Of a DNA stretch of 64,000 nt, positions 1 through 7,716 are shown piece by piece; position 1 is the stretch's first letter; every line of letters begins with the position of its first letter. Made by a program: the position numbers and the translations under genes. A model generated the notes under the pieces. The model saw only the letters and a list, made by a program, of their open reading frames with translations. It was not told the DNA's origin and did no database searches. The stretch is from Gemmobacter denitrificans (GTDB lineage: Bacteria > Pseudomonadota > Alphaproteobacteria > Rhodobacterales > Rhodobacteraceae): the NCBI RefSeq assembly GCF_036964905.1, contig NZ_JBALHR010000003.1:1-64000 (forward strand). The letters are read 5' to 3'.

Positions 1-423
1 ACGCCGACGACGTATCCGGGGTCCAAGCGCAACCGATACCCCAAATCGCCCCCTCCCCATCAATCCCCCCGCACGGTGCCTCTGATGCGCGCCTTGAGGC
101 GGCAAGAGAAAGCAAGTCGTTCAATGAGGCAAGATATTTTTTCTCAGAGCAAAAATTTTTTGTAGCCTCGCCGCCGCCCCGGATGTGCCCTGCAACGGCG
201 GAAGCGTAGATTAACACTTTGAAATTATTAAAAAAATATAATGAACAGGGGATGTTGAAGGTGATCTGGCCGTTTTCTGCCAGCGGTCTGGCACGAAGCT
301 GCCAGCGATTTTCATGCGCTTTGACGAAAATTTTTGACCCCGGGCATGCGGCCTTCCTATCACGAAAGATGGCGCAATGGTCTGTTCGGGCCAGAGCAGC
401 GCCGCACGAGGGAGGAGAACATC
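1..423. other. Non-coding leader upstream of the TAXI operon
   Basis: No convincing gene is seen in these 423 bases. The stretch at about 127-240 is unusually AT-rich for this genome and includes a TATAAT-like hexamer at 237-242, but no well-spaced -35 partner was found. Two tandem dyads lie at 266-305 and a ribosome binding site (GGGAGGAGAAC) lies just before the ATG at 424. The region probably holds the promoter and operator of the downstream transporter and sensor operon. Confidence 0.5.
266..305. promoter_or_regulatory. Two tandem CTGGC-N8-GCCAG dyads
   Basis: Two 18-bp inverted repeats with identical arms, CTGGC-N8-GCCAG, lie at 266-283 and 288-305. Their centres are 22 bp apart, about two helical turns, so both would face the same side of the DNA. 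They lie 119 bp upstream of the TAXI binding-protein start. Because the operon encodes its own DctD-like activator, a response-regulator binding site is the natural reading. This is inference from geometry and context only. Confidence 0.55.
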
Positions 424-1398
424 ATGACAAAATTCACGCCTTTCGGGCGCATGAACGCCATGCGCGCCATGGTCGCAGGCATCGCTTTTGCAACGGCACC
501 GGTTGCCGCCCAGGCCGAAGAATTCATCAATATCCTGACCGGGGGCACCTCGGGGGTCTATTATCCCATCGGTGTCGGTCTGGCGAAGATCTATGGCGAA
601 GGCATCCCTGGTGCGCGCACCCAGGTGCAGGCCACCAAGGCCAGCGTCGAGAACCTGAACCTTCTGCAACAGGGCAAGGGCGAATTTGCCATTGCTCTGG
701 GTGATGCAGTGAAGCTGGCCTGGGACGGCAATGCCGATGCAGGTTTCGCGGCACCGCTGGGCAAGCTGCGTGGCATTGCGGCGGCCTATCCGAATTACAT
801 CCAGATCGCGGCAAGTGCCGATAGCGGTGTCACCACATTGGCCGATCTGGCCGGGCACAGCCTTTCGGTGGGCGCGGCAAAGTCGGGAACCGAGCTGAAT
901 GCCCGCGCCATTCTGGCGGCGGCTGGCATGAGCTATGATGGCCTGTCTAAGATCGAATATCTGCCCTTCGCGGAATCGGTCGAACTGATGAAGAACCGCC
1001 AGCTGGATGCCAGCCTGCAATCGGCGGGCCTGGGCGTGGCATCGCTGAAGGATCTGGCGACCTCGGCCCCGACCACCATCGTTGCGATCCCGACCGATGT
1101 GGTGACAGCCCTTGGCGCGCCCTATATGCCTGCGGTCATTCCGGCCGGCACTTATGAAGGCCAGACGGCAGATGTCCCTACGGCGGCAGTGGGCAATTTC
1201 TTTGTCACCCATGAAGGCGTGTCAGAAGAAACCGTCTATCAGATGACCAAACTTCTGTTCGAAAACCTGACCGCGCTGGAGGCCAGCCACAAGGCTGCCG
1301 CGGCCATCAAGCTGGAAGAGGCGCTGACGGGGATGCCGATCCCGCTGCATCCGGGGGCAGAGCGGTATTACCGCGAGATCGGGCTGATCAAGGGCTGA
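424..1398 (+). CDS. TAXI-family TRAP transporter solute-binding protein
   Basis: Periplasmic binding subunit of a TRAP transporter of the TAXI (TRAP-associated extracytoplasmic immunogenic) family, about 324 residues. It has an N-terminal signal peptide ending near AQAEE, followed by the typical TAXI opening ILTGGTSGVYYPIGVGLAKI and a QATKASVENLNLL segment. The start at 424 follows a strong GGGAGGAG site; a longer in-frame extension upstream has no comparable site. It heads an operon with the fused permease 75 bases downstream. The ligand is not evident; members of the family take up C4-dicarboxylates, glutamate or related acids. Confidence 0.92.
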   Translation: MTKFTPFGRMNAMRAMVAGIAFATAPVAAQAEEFINILTGGTSGVYYPIGVGLAKIYGEGIPGARTQVQATKASVENLNLLQQGKGEFAIALGDAVKLAWDGNADAGFAAPLGKLRGIAAAYPNYIQIAASADSGVTTLADLAGHSLSVGAAKSGTELNARAILAAAGMSYDGLSKIEYLPFAESVELMKNRQLDASLQSAGLGVASLKDLATSAPTTIVAIPTDVVTALGAPYMPAVIPAGTYEGQTADVPTAAVGNFFVTHEGVSEETVYQMTKLLFENLTALEASHKAAAAIKLEEALTGMPIPLHPGAERYYREIGLIKG

Positions 1399-1415
1399 TC
1401 CCACAGGGTCTGACA

Positions 1416-1448
1416 GGGCGGCGGGCCGGTTTGGCTGCCGCCCGTTTT
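1416..1448 (+). terminator. Intra-operon hairpin between binding protein and permease
   Basis: GGGCGGC (1416-1422) pairs with GCCGCCC (1437-1443) and is followed by GTTTTCC. It sits in the 75-base gap between the binding-protein stop and the permease start. Such a hairpin could act as a partial terminator or protect the upstream mRNA end, giving more binding protein than permease, a ratio usual for transporters of this kind. Confidence 0.5.
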
Positions 1449-1473
1449 CCTGCATGTTTTCAAGGAGCGCCGA

Positions 1474-3573
1474 ATGAACGCCTCTGATACCCCGCCCCAT
1501 GCCATGCCCGGGGATGCGCCCGATCTGGGCCTGCACGACCCTCTGGCCGAAAGCTTTCCCGCCAGTGCCGAAGGGCGCGCGCTGTTCTGGATCGCCGTCG
1601 CCTTTTCGGTATTCCAGATTGCCACGGCGGCCCATCTGATCGACCTGCCAAGCCAGATCGTGCGGGTGGTGCATGTGGGCTTTCTGATGCTGCTGGGCTT
1701 TCCGCTGCTGGCGTTGATCCGGGGCAGGCCGCGGGCGGTGCGGTTGCTGTTCTGGGCCTGTGGTGCGCTTGGCGCGGCGATCGCGTTCTATCAGTGGTGG
1801 GAATTCGTGCCCTTGCTGATGCGGGCGGGTGACCCGTTGGCGCGGGATATCTGGGTGGGGGTGGCGGCCATCGCACTGGTCTTTGCCGCGACATGGGTGG
1901 TGATGGGACCGGCGCTGCCAATCATTGCCGGGCTGTTTCTGGCCTATGCGCTGTTTGGTCAGCATTTGCCCAGCCCGCTGAACCATCGTGGCTATGACCT
2001 GAGCCAGGTGATCGACCACATGGCCTATGGAACCGAGGGCATCTACGGCATCCCGACCTATGTATCGTCCAGCTATATCTTCCTGTTCATCCTGTTCGGG
2101 GCCTTTCTGGAAAAGGCGGGGATGATCCGGCTGTTCACCGATGTGTCGATGGGGCTTGTCGGTCACCGGCAGGGCGGGCCTGCCAAGGTTGCTGTGCTGT
2201 CCTCGGCGATGATGGGCACGATTTCGGGGTCGGGTGTGGCGAATGTGGTCACCACCGGGCAATTCACCATCCCGCTGATGAAGCGTTTCGGCTATAAATC
2301 GGCTTTTGCAGGGGGCGTCGAGGCGACCTCCAGCATGGGGGGGCAGTTGATGCCTCCGGTGATGGGGGCTGTGGCCTTCATCATGGCCGAGACGCTGGGC
2401 GTGGATTATGTCGAAATCGTCAAGGCGGCGCTGATCCCGGCCATCCTGTATTTTGCCGGGGCCTTCTGGATGGTGCATCTGGAGGCGGGGCGGCTGGGGC
2501 TCAAGGGGCTGGCGCGGGCCGATCTGCCGTCGCCCCGGGCCGCGCTGCGCGAAGGCTGGCATCTGATCCTGCCGCTGGGTGTTCTGGTCTGGTTGCTGTT
2601 TTCGGGCTATACCCCTTTGTTCGCGGGCACCGTGGGGCTGGCGCTGACGGTGATGCTGATCCTGGGCGCATCGGCGGTGCTGGGCCTGCCTGCAGGAACC
2701 CTGCGGCTGCTGTTCTGGATCGGGTTGGGGCTGATCGCGGCGGCCTTCTTCCAGTTCGGCATCTGGATCGTGGCCACGGCGGTGCTGCTGCTGATTGCTG
2801 GCAATCTGTTTGTCGATGGCGGGCGGCAGACTTTGGTGATCTGCCGTGATGCGCTGGCTGACGGGGCCAAGACCGCGCTGCCGGTGGGCATTGCCTGTGC
2901 GCTGGTGGGTATCGTGATCGGCACCATGACGCTGACCGGTGCTGCCAATACCTTTGGCCAGTTCATTGTGGGCGTGGGCGAAACCAGCATGTTCCTGTCG
3001 CTGGTGCTGACCATGATCACCTGTCTGGTGCTGGGGATGGGCATCCCCACCATCCCGAATTACATCATCACCTCGTCCATCGCCGGGCCTGCGCTGCTGG
3101 AACTGGGCGTGCCGCTGATCGTGTCGCATATGTTCGTGTTCTACTTTGGCATTCTGGCCGATCTGACGCCGCCCGTCGCGCTGGCCTGTTTTGCCGCGGC
3201 CCCGATTGCCCGTGAAAACGCGCTGAAGATCAGCCTGCAGGCCATCAAGATCGCCGCTGCCGGCTTCGTGATCCCGTTCATGGCGGTTTATGCGCCGGAA
3301 ATCATGCTGCAATCCGGCGGCGCCCTGTCCGAGGCGATCGGCCTTGCCCCCGCTGTGGCCTTTATCGTGGCCAAGGTGGTGCTGGCCATCGGGTTGTGGG
3401 GCGCTGCTGTCATCGGCTGGCTGGGGCGGCCGCTGGTGCTGTGGGAGCGCGCCCTGGCCGTGCTGGCAGCCGGGGCACTGGTGGCGGCGGCCCCCATGAC
3501 CGATGCTGCAGGCCTTGCGCTGGCAGGTCTGTTCGCGCTGACGCTTTGGCGGCGGGCGGGGCGGCTGGCATGA
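1474..3573 (+). CDS. TRAP transporter permease, 4TM/12TM fusion
   Basis: Inner-membrane permease of 699 residues that joins the small (4-helix, DctQ-like) and large (12-helix, DctM-like) TRAP subunits in one chain, the usual form in TAXI systems. Hydrophobic helices run through the chain. DctM-type motifs include SGSGVANVVTTGQFTIPLMK and GMGIPTIPNYI. It imports the solute delivered by the upstream binding protein, driven by an ion gradient. The start follows AAGGAG. Its stop overlaps the next start as ATGA, implying translational coupling. Confidence 0.93.
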   Translation: MNASDTPPHAMPGDAPDLGLHDPLAESFPASAEGRALFWIAVAFSVFQIATAAHLIDLPSQIVRVVHVGFLMLLGFPLLALIRGRPRAVRLLFWACGALGAAIAFYQWWEFVPLLMRAGDPLARDIWVGVAAIALVFAATWVVMGPALPIIAGLFLAYALFGQHLPSPLNHRGYDLSQVIDHMAYGTEGIYGIPTYVSSSYIFLFILFGAFLEKAGMIRLFTDVSMGLVGHRQGGPAKVAVLSSAMMGTISGSGVANVVTTGQFTIPLMKRFGYKSAFAGGVEATSSMGGQLMPPVMGAVAFIMAETLGVDYVEIVKAALIPAILYFAGAFWMVHLEAGRLGLKGLARADLPSPRAALREGWHLILPLGVLVWLLFSGYTPLFAGTVGLALTVMLILGASAVLGLPAGTLRLLFWIGLGLIAAAFFQFGIWIVATAVLLLIAGNLFVDGGRQTLVICRDALADGAKTALPVGIACALVGIVIGTMTLTGAANTFGQFIVGVGETSMFLSLVLTMITCLVLGMGIPTIPNYIITSSIAGPALLELGVPLIVSHMFVFYFGILADLTPPVALACFAAAPIARENALKISLQAIKIAAAGFVIPFMAVYAPEIMLQSGGALSEAIGLAPAVAFIVAKVVLAIGLWGAAVIGWLGRPLVLWERALAVLAAGALVAAAPMTDAAGLALAGLFALTLWRRAGRLA

Positions 3574-3956
3574 CCGGTTGCCTGATGGTGGGGGCCAGTC
3601 TGCTGGCCCTTGCCACGCCCGAATTTACGCTGGATTGGCAACATTCGGTGGAAAAGACCCGCTGGCGTGAAAGCTGGCAGATCAGCCCGGCGGGGTTGCT
3701 GCTGACCGAAGCCGCAGTTCAGGGGTCGGGGGCCGGGATGGAACCCGGCGAGGGCGCGCGGTTGCAGGCGGGCTGGTGGGTCTGGCAACCGCAGCTGCCG
3801 CGTCAGCCGGGGCTGGCGCTTGCCACCTCGGGGGCGACGCAGGGCGGTTGGCACTTGTGCAGCGGCGGGATCTGCCATGATATAGCCGAAACAGGGGAGA
3901 CAGTCTTGCTGCGCCCTTGCACGGAGGCGGAATGGCCAAGGGATGCACAGCCTTGA
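3570..3956 (+). CDS. DUF1850 family protein
   Basis: A 128-residue protein of the DUF1850 family, recognised by the HSVEKTRWRESWQI segment near residue 25, the GAGMEPGEGARL segment and its position directly after a TAXI permease. The N-terminus (MTGCLMVGASLLALAT) is hydrophobic and may be a signal or anchor segment. DUF1850 genes are commonly linked to 4TM/12TM TRAP permeases; their role is unknown, and an accessory function in the transporter is inferred. The gene overlaps the permease by 4 bases and the next kinase gene by 25 bases. Confidence 0.8.
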   Translation: MTGCLMVGASLLALATPEFTLDWQHSVEKTRWRESWQISPAGLLLTEAAVQGSGAGMEPGEGARLQAGWWVWQPQLPRQPGLALATSGATQGGWHLCSGGICHDIAETGETVLLRPCTEAEWPRDAQP

Positions 3957-5713
3957 TCGCTGGCCGCGGCGCACTTTTGCTGGTGGCGGCGGGTGGCGCG
4001 GCTGTGCTGGCCTTTGTTCTGGCGTGGAACCTTGCCATCTCGGCGCTGCAATCCCGGCTGGATCAGCAATTGCTGCTGACCGCCCGCGCGGTTGAAACCG
4101 AAATCAGCCGGTTCCGGGCGCTGCCTGATGTGGCGGGCGAAGATGCCCGCATTGCCGCCGCGCTGTCTGACCCCGCCGCGCATGAGGCCGCGAGCCGCTA
4201 TCTGAAACGGGTGGCAGATCATTCCGGCGCGACCGAGCTTTACCTGCTGAACGATCAGGGGGTGACGATTGCCGCGTCAAACTGGGCGATGCCAGGCAGT
4301 TTCATCGGCCAGAGCTATGCCTTTCGCCCCTATTTTCGCGATGCCATGGCCACGGGAAAAGGCCAGTTCTATGCCATCGGGGTGACCACCGGATTGCCGG
4401 GATATTTCCTGTCGTCGCGCATCACGCGCAACGGGGCGCAGGGCGTGATGGTCGTGAAGGTCGATCTGCGCCCCCTGCAGGATACCTGGGCCGCCGCGGG
4501 CCTGGCGATGGCGTTGGCCGATGCCGATGGGGTCGTGTTTCTGGCCGGTCGCCCCGATTGGGTCTACCGCCCGCTGCGCCCGCTGTCGCAGGACAGTCTT
4601 GCCCGGCTGGCCGCGCAGCGCACCTATGACGGGGTCGATCTGGCGCAGGCCGCCCCCTTGCTGACCAGAGGCGCGCTGGCCGCGCCTGGCATCGCCCCCG
4701 GCGCGATGCGCCCCGCTCTGGCCCGGCTAGAGGGGCCGGGGTGGCAATTGCTGGCCGCAGCACCCACGGCCCCGGTCGTGACCGAGGCCGTGGGTTGGGC
4801 AACGGGGGCGGCGCTGATGTCGCTGGTGCTGATGGCGGTTGCCCTGGTGGTGCACCAACGCCGCCAACTGACCGCGCTGCGCCTGCGCCAGCATGATGAA
4901 CTGGAGGCGCGGGTAAACGAACGCACCGCAGCCCTTGCGACAGAAATCGAGGCCCGCAGACAGGCGGAAATCGATCTGCGCGCCGCCCAAGAGGGGCTGA
5001 TCCATTCTGAAAAGATGGCGGCCCTGGGGCGGATGTCCACCGCCATCGTGCATGAGATCAGCCAGCCGCTGGCCGCGATGGAGGCCACGCTGGCCGCTGC
5101 CGAATTGTCATTGCCGCCAACCGATCGGACGACCGCGCCGCGTCTGGCCACGGTGCGCGGCCTGATCCGACGGATGCAGCGCACGACGAAACATCTCAAG
5201 AGCTTTGGCCGCAAGGAACCCGGCGAACGCAGTCTGGTTGACGTGACATCGGTCATGGCCAGCGCGGTGGAACTGGTAACGCCCCGCGCCCGGGCGGTTG
5301 GGGTGGTGCCAGAGTTACTGCCAGCCAATGGGCCATTGCTGGTCTGGGCCGGGCCTGTACGGATGGAACAGGTGCTGGTGAACCTGCTGCTGAATGCGCT
5401 GGATGCGGTGGAACATCGCGCAGACCCGAAGATCGCCCTTGCCGCCTTTGCCCGCGACGGCGCGTTGTGCCTGACGGTGTCAGACAATGGCTGCGGCATC
5501 GCCGCGGAAGACCTGCCGCGCCTTGCCGAGCCGTTCTTCACCACCAAGGCAACCGGCGAAGGGCTGGGCCTTGGCCTGTCGATCAGCCGCACGATCCTGG
5601 GGGAATTTGGTGGCGATCTTGGCTTTGCCGCGGCCGAGGGGGGGGGCACGGTGGTGCAGGTCACAATGCCGCTGGCATCACTAGCCGCGCAAGATTTGCG
5701 GGCCGCCGAATGA
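3932..5713 (+). CDS. DctB-like membrane sensor histidine kinase
   Basis: About 593 residues. A first transmembrane helix lies near residues 8-30, followed by a periplasmic Cache-type sensor domain, a second helix near 285-310, a coiled coil, and a kinase core with H-box IVHEISQPLAAM (phosphorylated His374), N-box QVLVNLLLNALDAV and G-boxes DNGCGI and GEGLGLGLSI. The ATG at 3932 is preceded by GGAGG; a TTG at 3917 is a weaker alternative. The architecture matches DctB C4-dicarboxylate sensors. It overlaps the response regulator by 4 bases, so the two are surely partners and probably sense the TAXI substrate. Confidence 0.9.
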   Translation: MAKGCTALIAGRGALLLVAAGGAAVLAFVLAWNLAISALQSRLDQQLLLTARAVETEISRFRALPDVAGEDARIAAALSDPAAHEAASRYLKRVADHSGATELYLLNDQGVTIAASNWAMPGSFIGQSYAFRPYFRDAMATGKGQFYAIGVTTGLPGYFLSSRITRNGAQGVMVVKVDLRPLQDTWAAAGLAMALADADGVVFLAGRPDWVYRPLRPLSQDSLARLAAQRTYDGVDLAQAAPLLTRGALAAPGIAPGAMRPALARLEGPGWQLLAAAPTAPVVTEAVGWATGAALMSLVLMAVALVVHQRRQLTALRLRQHDELEARVNERTAALATEIEARRQAEIDLRAAQEGLIHSEKMAALGRMSTAIVHEISQPLAAMEATLAAAELSLPPTDRTTAPRLATVRGLIRRMQRTTKHLKSFGRKEPGERSLVDVTSVMASAVELVTPRARAVGVVPELLPANGPLLVWAGPVRMEQVLVNLLLNALDAVEHRADPKIALAAFARDGALCLTVSDNGCGIAAEDLPRLAEPFFTTKATGEGLGLGLSISRTILGEFGGDLGFAAAEGGGTVVQVTMPLASLAAQDLRAAE

Positions 5714-7038
5714 CCGATGCGCCACAGGTTTTCGTCGTGGATGATGACGCCGATCACCTTGCGGCGCTGTGCGATCTGACGGATGCGGCAGGCTACCGCG
5801 TATCGCAGTTTGCCACTGCCGCCGCTGCGCTTGAGGCCGCAATTGCCGCCCCGCCCGATGCGATCCTGTCCGATCTGCGCATGCCCGGCATGGATGGCAT
5901 GGCCTTGTTGCAGGCGGTGCAGGCGCGCGGGCTTGATGTGCCGATCGTGCTGATCACCGGCCATGGCGATGTCAGCCATGCCGTGCGCGCCATTCAGGCC
6001 GGGGCTGAGGATTTTCTGGAAAAGCCCTATGACAGCCACCACCTTCTGTCGGTTCTGGCCCGTGCCCTGCGCGCCCGCGACACACGCCGCGAACTGGCGC
6101 GGTTGCGGGCGCTGATCGGTGCGGCGGAACATCCGCGCCTGTTGGGGGAATCCACCGCGCTGACGGCGTTGCGTGACAGGGTGGCGCAGATTGGCCCGCT
6201 GCCGGTGGATATCGTCGTCACCGGCGAGACCGGCACCGGCAAGGAAGTGGTGGCGCGCGCGCTGCATGATGCCGGGCCGCGCGGCAAGGGCCCCTTGCAG
6301 ATGGTGAATTGCGCGGCGCTGCCCGAGGCGCTGTTTGAAATCGAGATGTTCGGCCATGCGGCAGGCGCCTTTCCCGGAGCGACGACCGAACGCATTGGAC
6401 GGATCGAAGCCAGTTCGGGCGGCACGCTGGTGCTGGACGAGGTGGAAAGCATGCCCATGGCGTTGCAGGCCAAACTGCTGCGCGTGCTGGACGAACGCCG
6501 GGTGCAGCGGCTGGGTGAAACCCTAGACCGGCCGCTTGACCTGCGGGTGATCGCCATCAGCAAAACCGACCTGCGCGAAGCCTCGCATCTGGGCCGCTTC
6601 CGCGCCGATCTGTTCTACCGTTTGGCGGGTATCGAGATCACCACCCCGCCCCTGCGCCAGACCGGTGGCGATATCGTTCTGCTTTACAGCCATTTTCTGA
6701 CCACGGCCGCCCAACGCAGCGGGCGTCCCGTGCCCGAGGTCAGCTTTGATCTGCGCCGTGATCTGCTGCGCCGCCCCTGGCCTGGAAATGTGCGGGAACT
6801 GCGCAGCCTGGCCGAAGCCCATGCGCTTGGCCTGGACCGGGTTTCAGTGGCCCGAAAGGACAGCACCGCCCCGCTTGCGGAAGGGTCTCTTGCCGAAAGG
6901 GTGGCCGCGTTCGAGGCGCGCGAGATTGCCGCCGTGCTTGATCGTTGTGGGGCCAATTCGCTCCGCGCGTCGCAGATATTGCAGATCCCGCGGCGGACGC
7001 TGGCCGAAAAGATCCGGCGCTATGGTCTGCGGCCCTAG
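5710..7038 (+). CDS. DctD-like NtrC-family response regulator
   Basis: A 442-residue regulator with an N-terminal receiver domain (phosphoacceptor Asp55 in LSDLRMPGMDG), a sigma-54-type AAA+ domain with Walker A GETGTGKE and Walker B LVLDEVESM, and a C-terminal Fis-type helix-turn-helix (SLRASQILQIPRRTLAEKI). The sigma-54 contact loop reads GAFPGA instead of GAFTGA, with Pro222 replacing the contact Thr. It overlaps the kinase gene by ATGA. It probably controls the TAXI operon from the tandem dyads at 266-305. Confidence 0.9.
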   Translation: MTDAPQVFVVDDDADHLAALCDLTDAAGYRVSQFATAAAALEAAIAAPPDAILSDLRMPGMDGMALLQAVQARGLDVPIVLITGHGDVSHAVRAIQAGAEDFLEKPYDSHHLLSVLARALRARDTRRELARLRALIGAAEHPRLLGESTALTALRDRVAQIGPLPVDIVVTGETGTGKEVVARALHDAGPRGKGPLQMVNCAALPEALFEIEMFGHAAGAFPGATTERIGRIEASSGGTLVLDEVESMPMALQAKLLRVLDERRVQRLGETLDRPLDLRVIAISKTDLREASHLGRFRADLFYRLAGIEITTPPLRQTGGDIVLLYSHFLTTAAQRSGRPVPEVSFDLRRDLLRRPWPGNVRELRSLAEAHALGLDRVSVARKDSTAPLAEGSLAERVAAFEAREIAAVLDRCGANSLRASQILQIPRRTLAEKIRRYGLRP

Positions 7039-7064
7039 CGCAGCCGGGGCCGCAGGCAGGGGGG

Positions 7065-7505
7065 CTAGCCGTTTTCACGGTCGATTTCCCGGCGCAGCAC
7101 GACCGATGTGGTGATATCGGCCACCGCGTCATGCCCTGCGATGATGTCGCGCAGGGCATTCAGCTTTTCCATGTTGCCTGCAACGATTTCGGCCACCAGA
7201 TCAAGATCGCCCGCAACCGACAGAACGCGCCTAACCTGGGGGCTTTGGGCCAGAACGTCCAGCAGATCGTGGGAGGGCGTGCGCTTGAGCTTGATGAGCA
7301 GGAGCGCGCGAATGGTGCTGCCGTCAATTTCCCCGATATCCGCCCGATAGCCCCGGATGATGCCGGCCCGTTCCAGATTGGCAATCCGTTCCGCCGTTGC
7401 GCTGCGCGACAGGGCGATGCGGCCGGCAAGCGCCTTGGTGGCGATCCTCGCTTCGCGCGACAGGATCTGGAGGATCTCGCGATCTTTTTCATCGAGGTCG
7501 CGCAT
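7065..7505 (-). CDS. Lrp/AsnC family transcriptional regulator
   Basis: A 146-residue DNA-binding protein. The N-terminal helix-turn-helix (LDEKDREILQILSREARI, then LSRSATAERIANLERAGII) is followed by the RAM/AsnC ligand-binding domain with VRRVLSVAGDLDLVAEIVA. It converges with the response-regulator gene and diverges from the large fusion gene at 7717. Lrp-type regulators commonly sense amino acids and control a divergent catabolic neighbour, so the kinase/phospho-lyase-like fusion is its likely target. A 20-bp palindrome lies between the two. Confidence 0.92.
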   Translation of the reverse strand: MRDLDEKDREILQILSREARIATKALAGRIALSRSATAERIANLERAGIIRGYRADIGEIDGSTIRALLLIKLKRTPSHDLLDVLAQSPQVRRVLSVAGDLDLVAEIVAGNMEKLNALRDIIAGHDAVADITTSVVLRREIDRENG

Positions 7506-7617
7506 CGCTCTCTCCGCATAACTTTGTGCCGGTCGGTTCCGGCAGGATGCCGGTATGTTCCGACGGCTTGCTTGATGCCCCAGAAGCGCGGACATGCCAA
7601 GGTGAACCGCAGGCCAA

Positions 7618-7637
7618 AGGTCAGGAAATCCTGACCT
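7618..7637. promoter_or_regulatory. 20-bp palindrome, candidate Lrp-type operator
   Basis: AGGTCAGGA and TCCTGACCT form perfect 9-bp arms separated by AA. The site lies in the 211-base divergent region, 80 bp upstream of the fusion gene and 113 bp upstream of the regulator start. Size and placement suit a dimeric regulator; assignment to the Lrp-type protein is inference. Confidence 0.6.
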
Positions 7638-7716
7638 GCCTGCGATCCGGGCAGGCTCTCTGTCCGCGGATGACGACCTTTGATGCCCCGGCTCCTGCCG
7701 GACAGGGACAGGACAA

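Noticed and set aside
268..303. Possible sigma-54 (-24/-12) promoters in the TAXI leader (TGGCC...CTGCC and TGGCAC...CTGCC)
   Set aside because: In both, the GG and GC elements are one base closer than the strict spacing of sigma-54 promoters; they fit better as halves of the tandem dyads.
1222..3312. Very long open frame on the minus strand opposite the TRAP permease
   Set aside because: It is rich in His, Gln and Arg, lies exactly opposite a clear permease gene, and is an artefact of GC-rich codon use.
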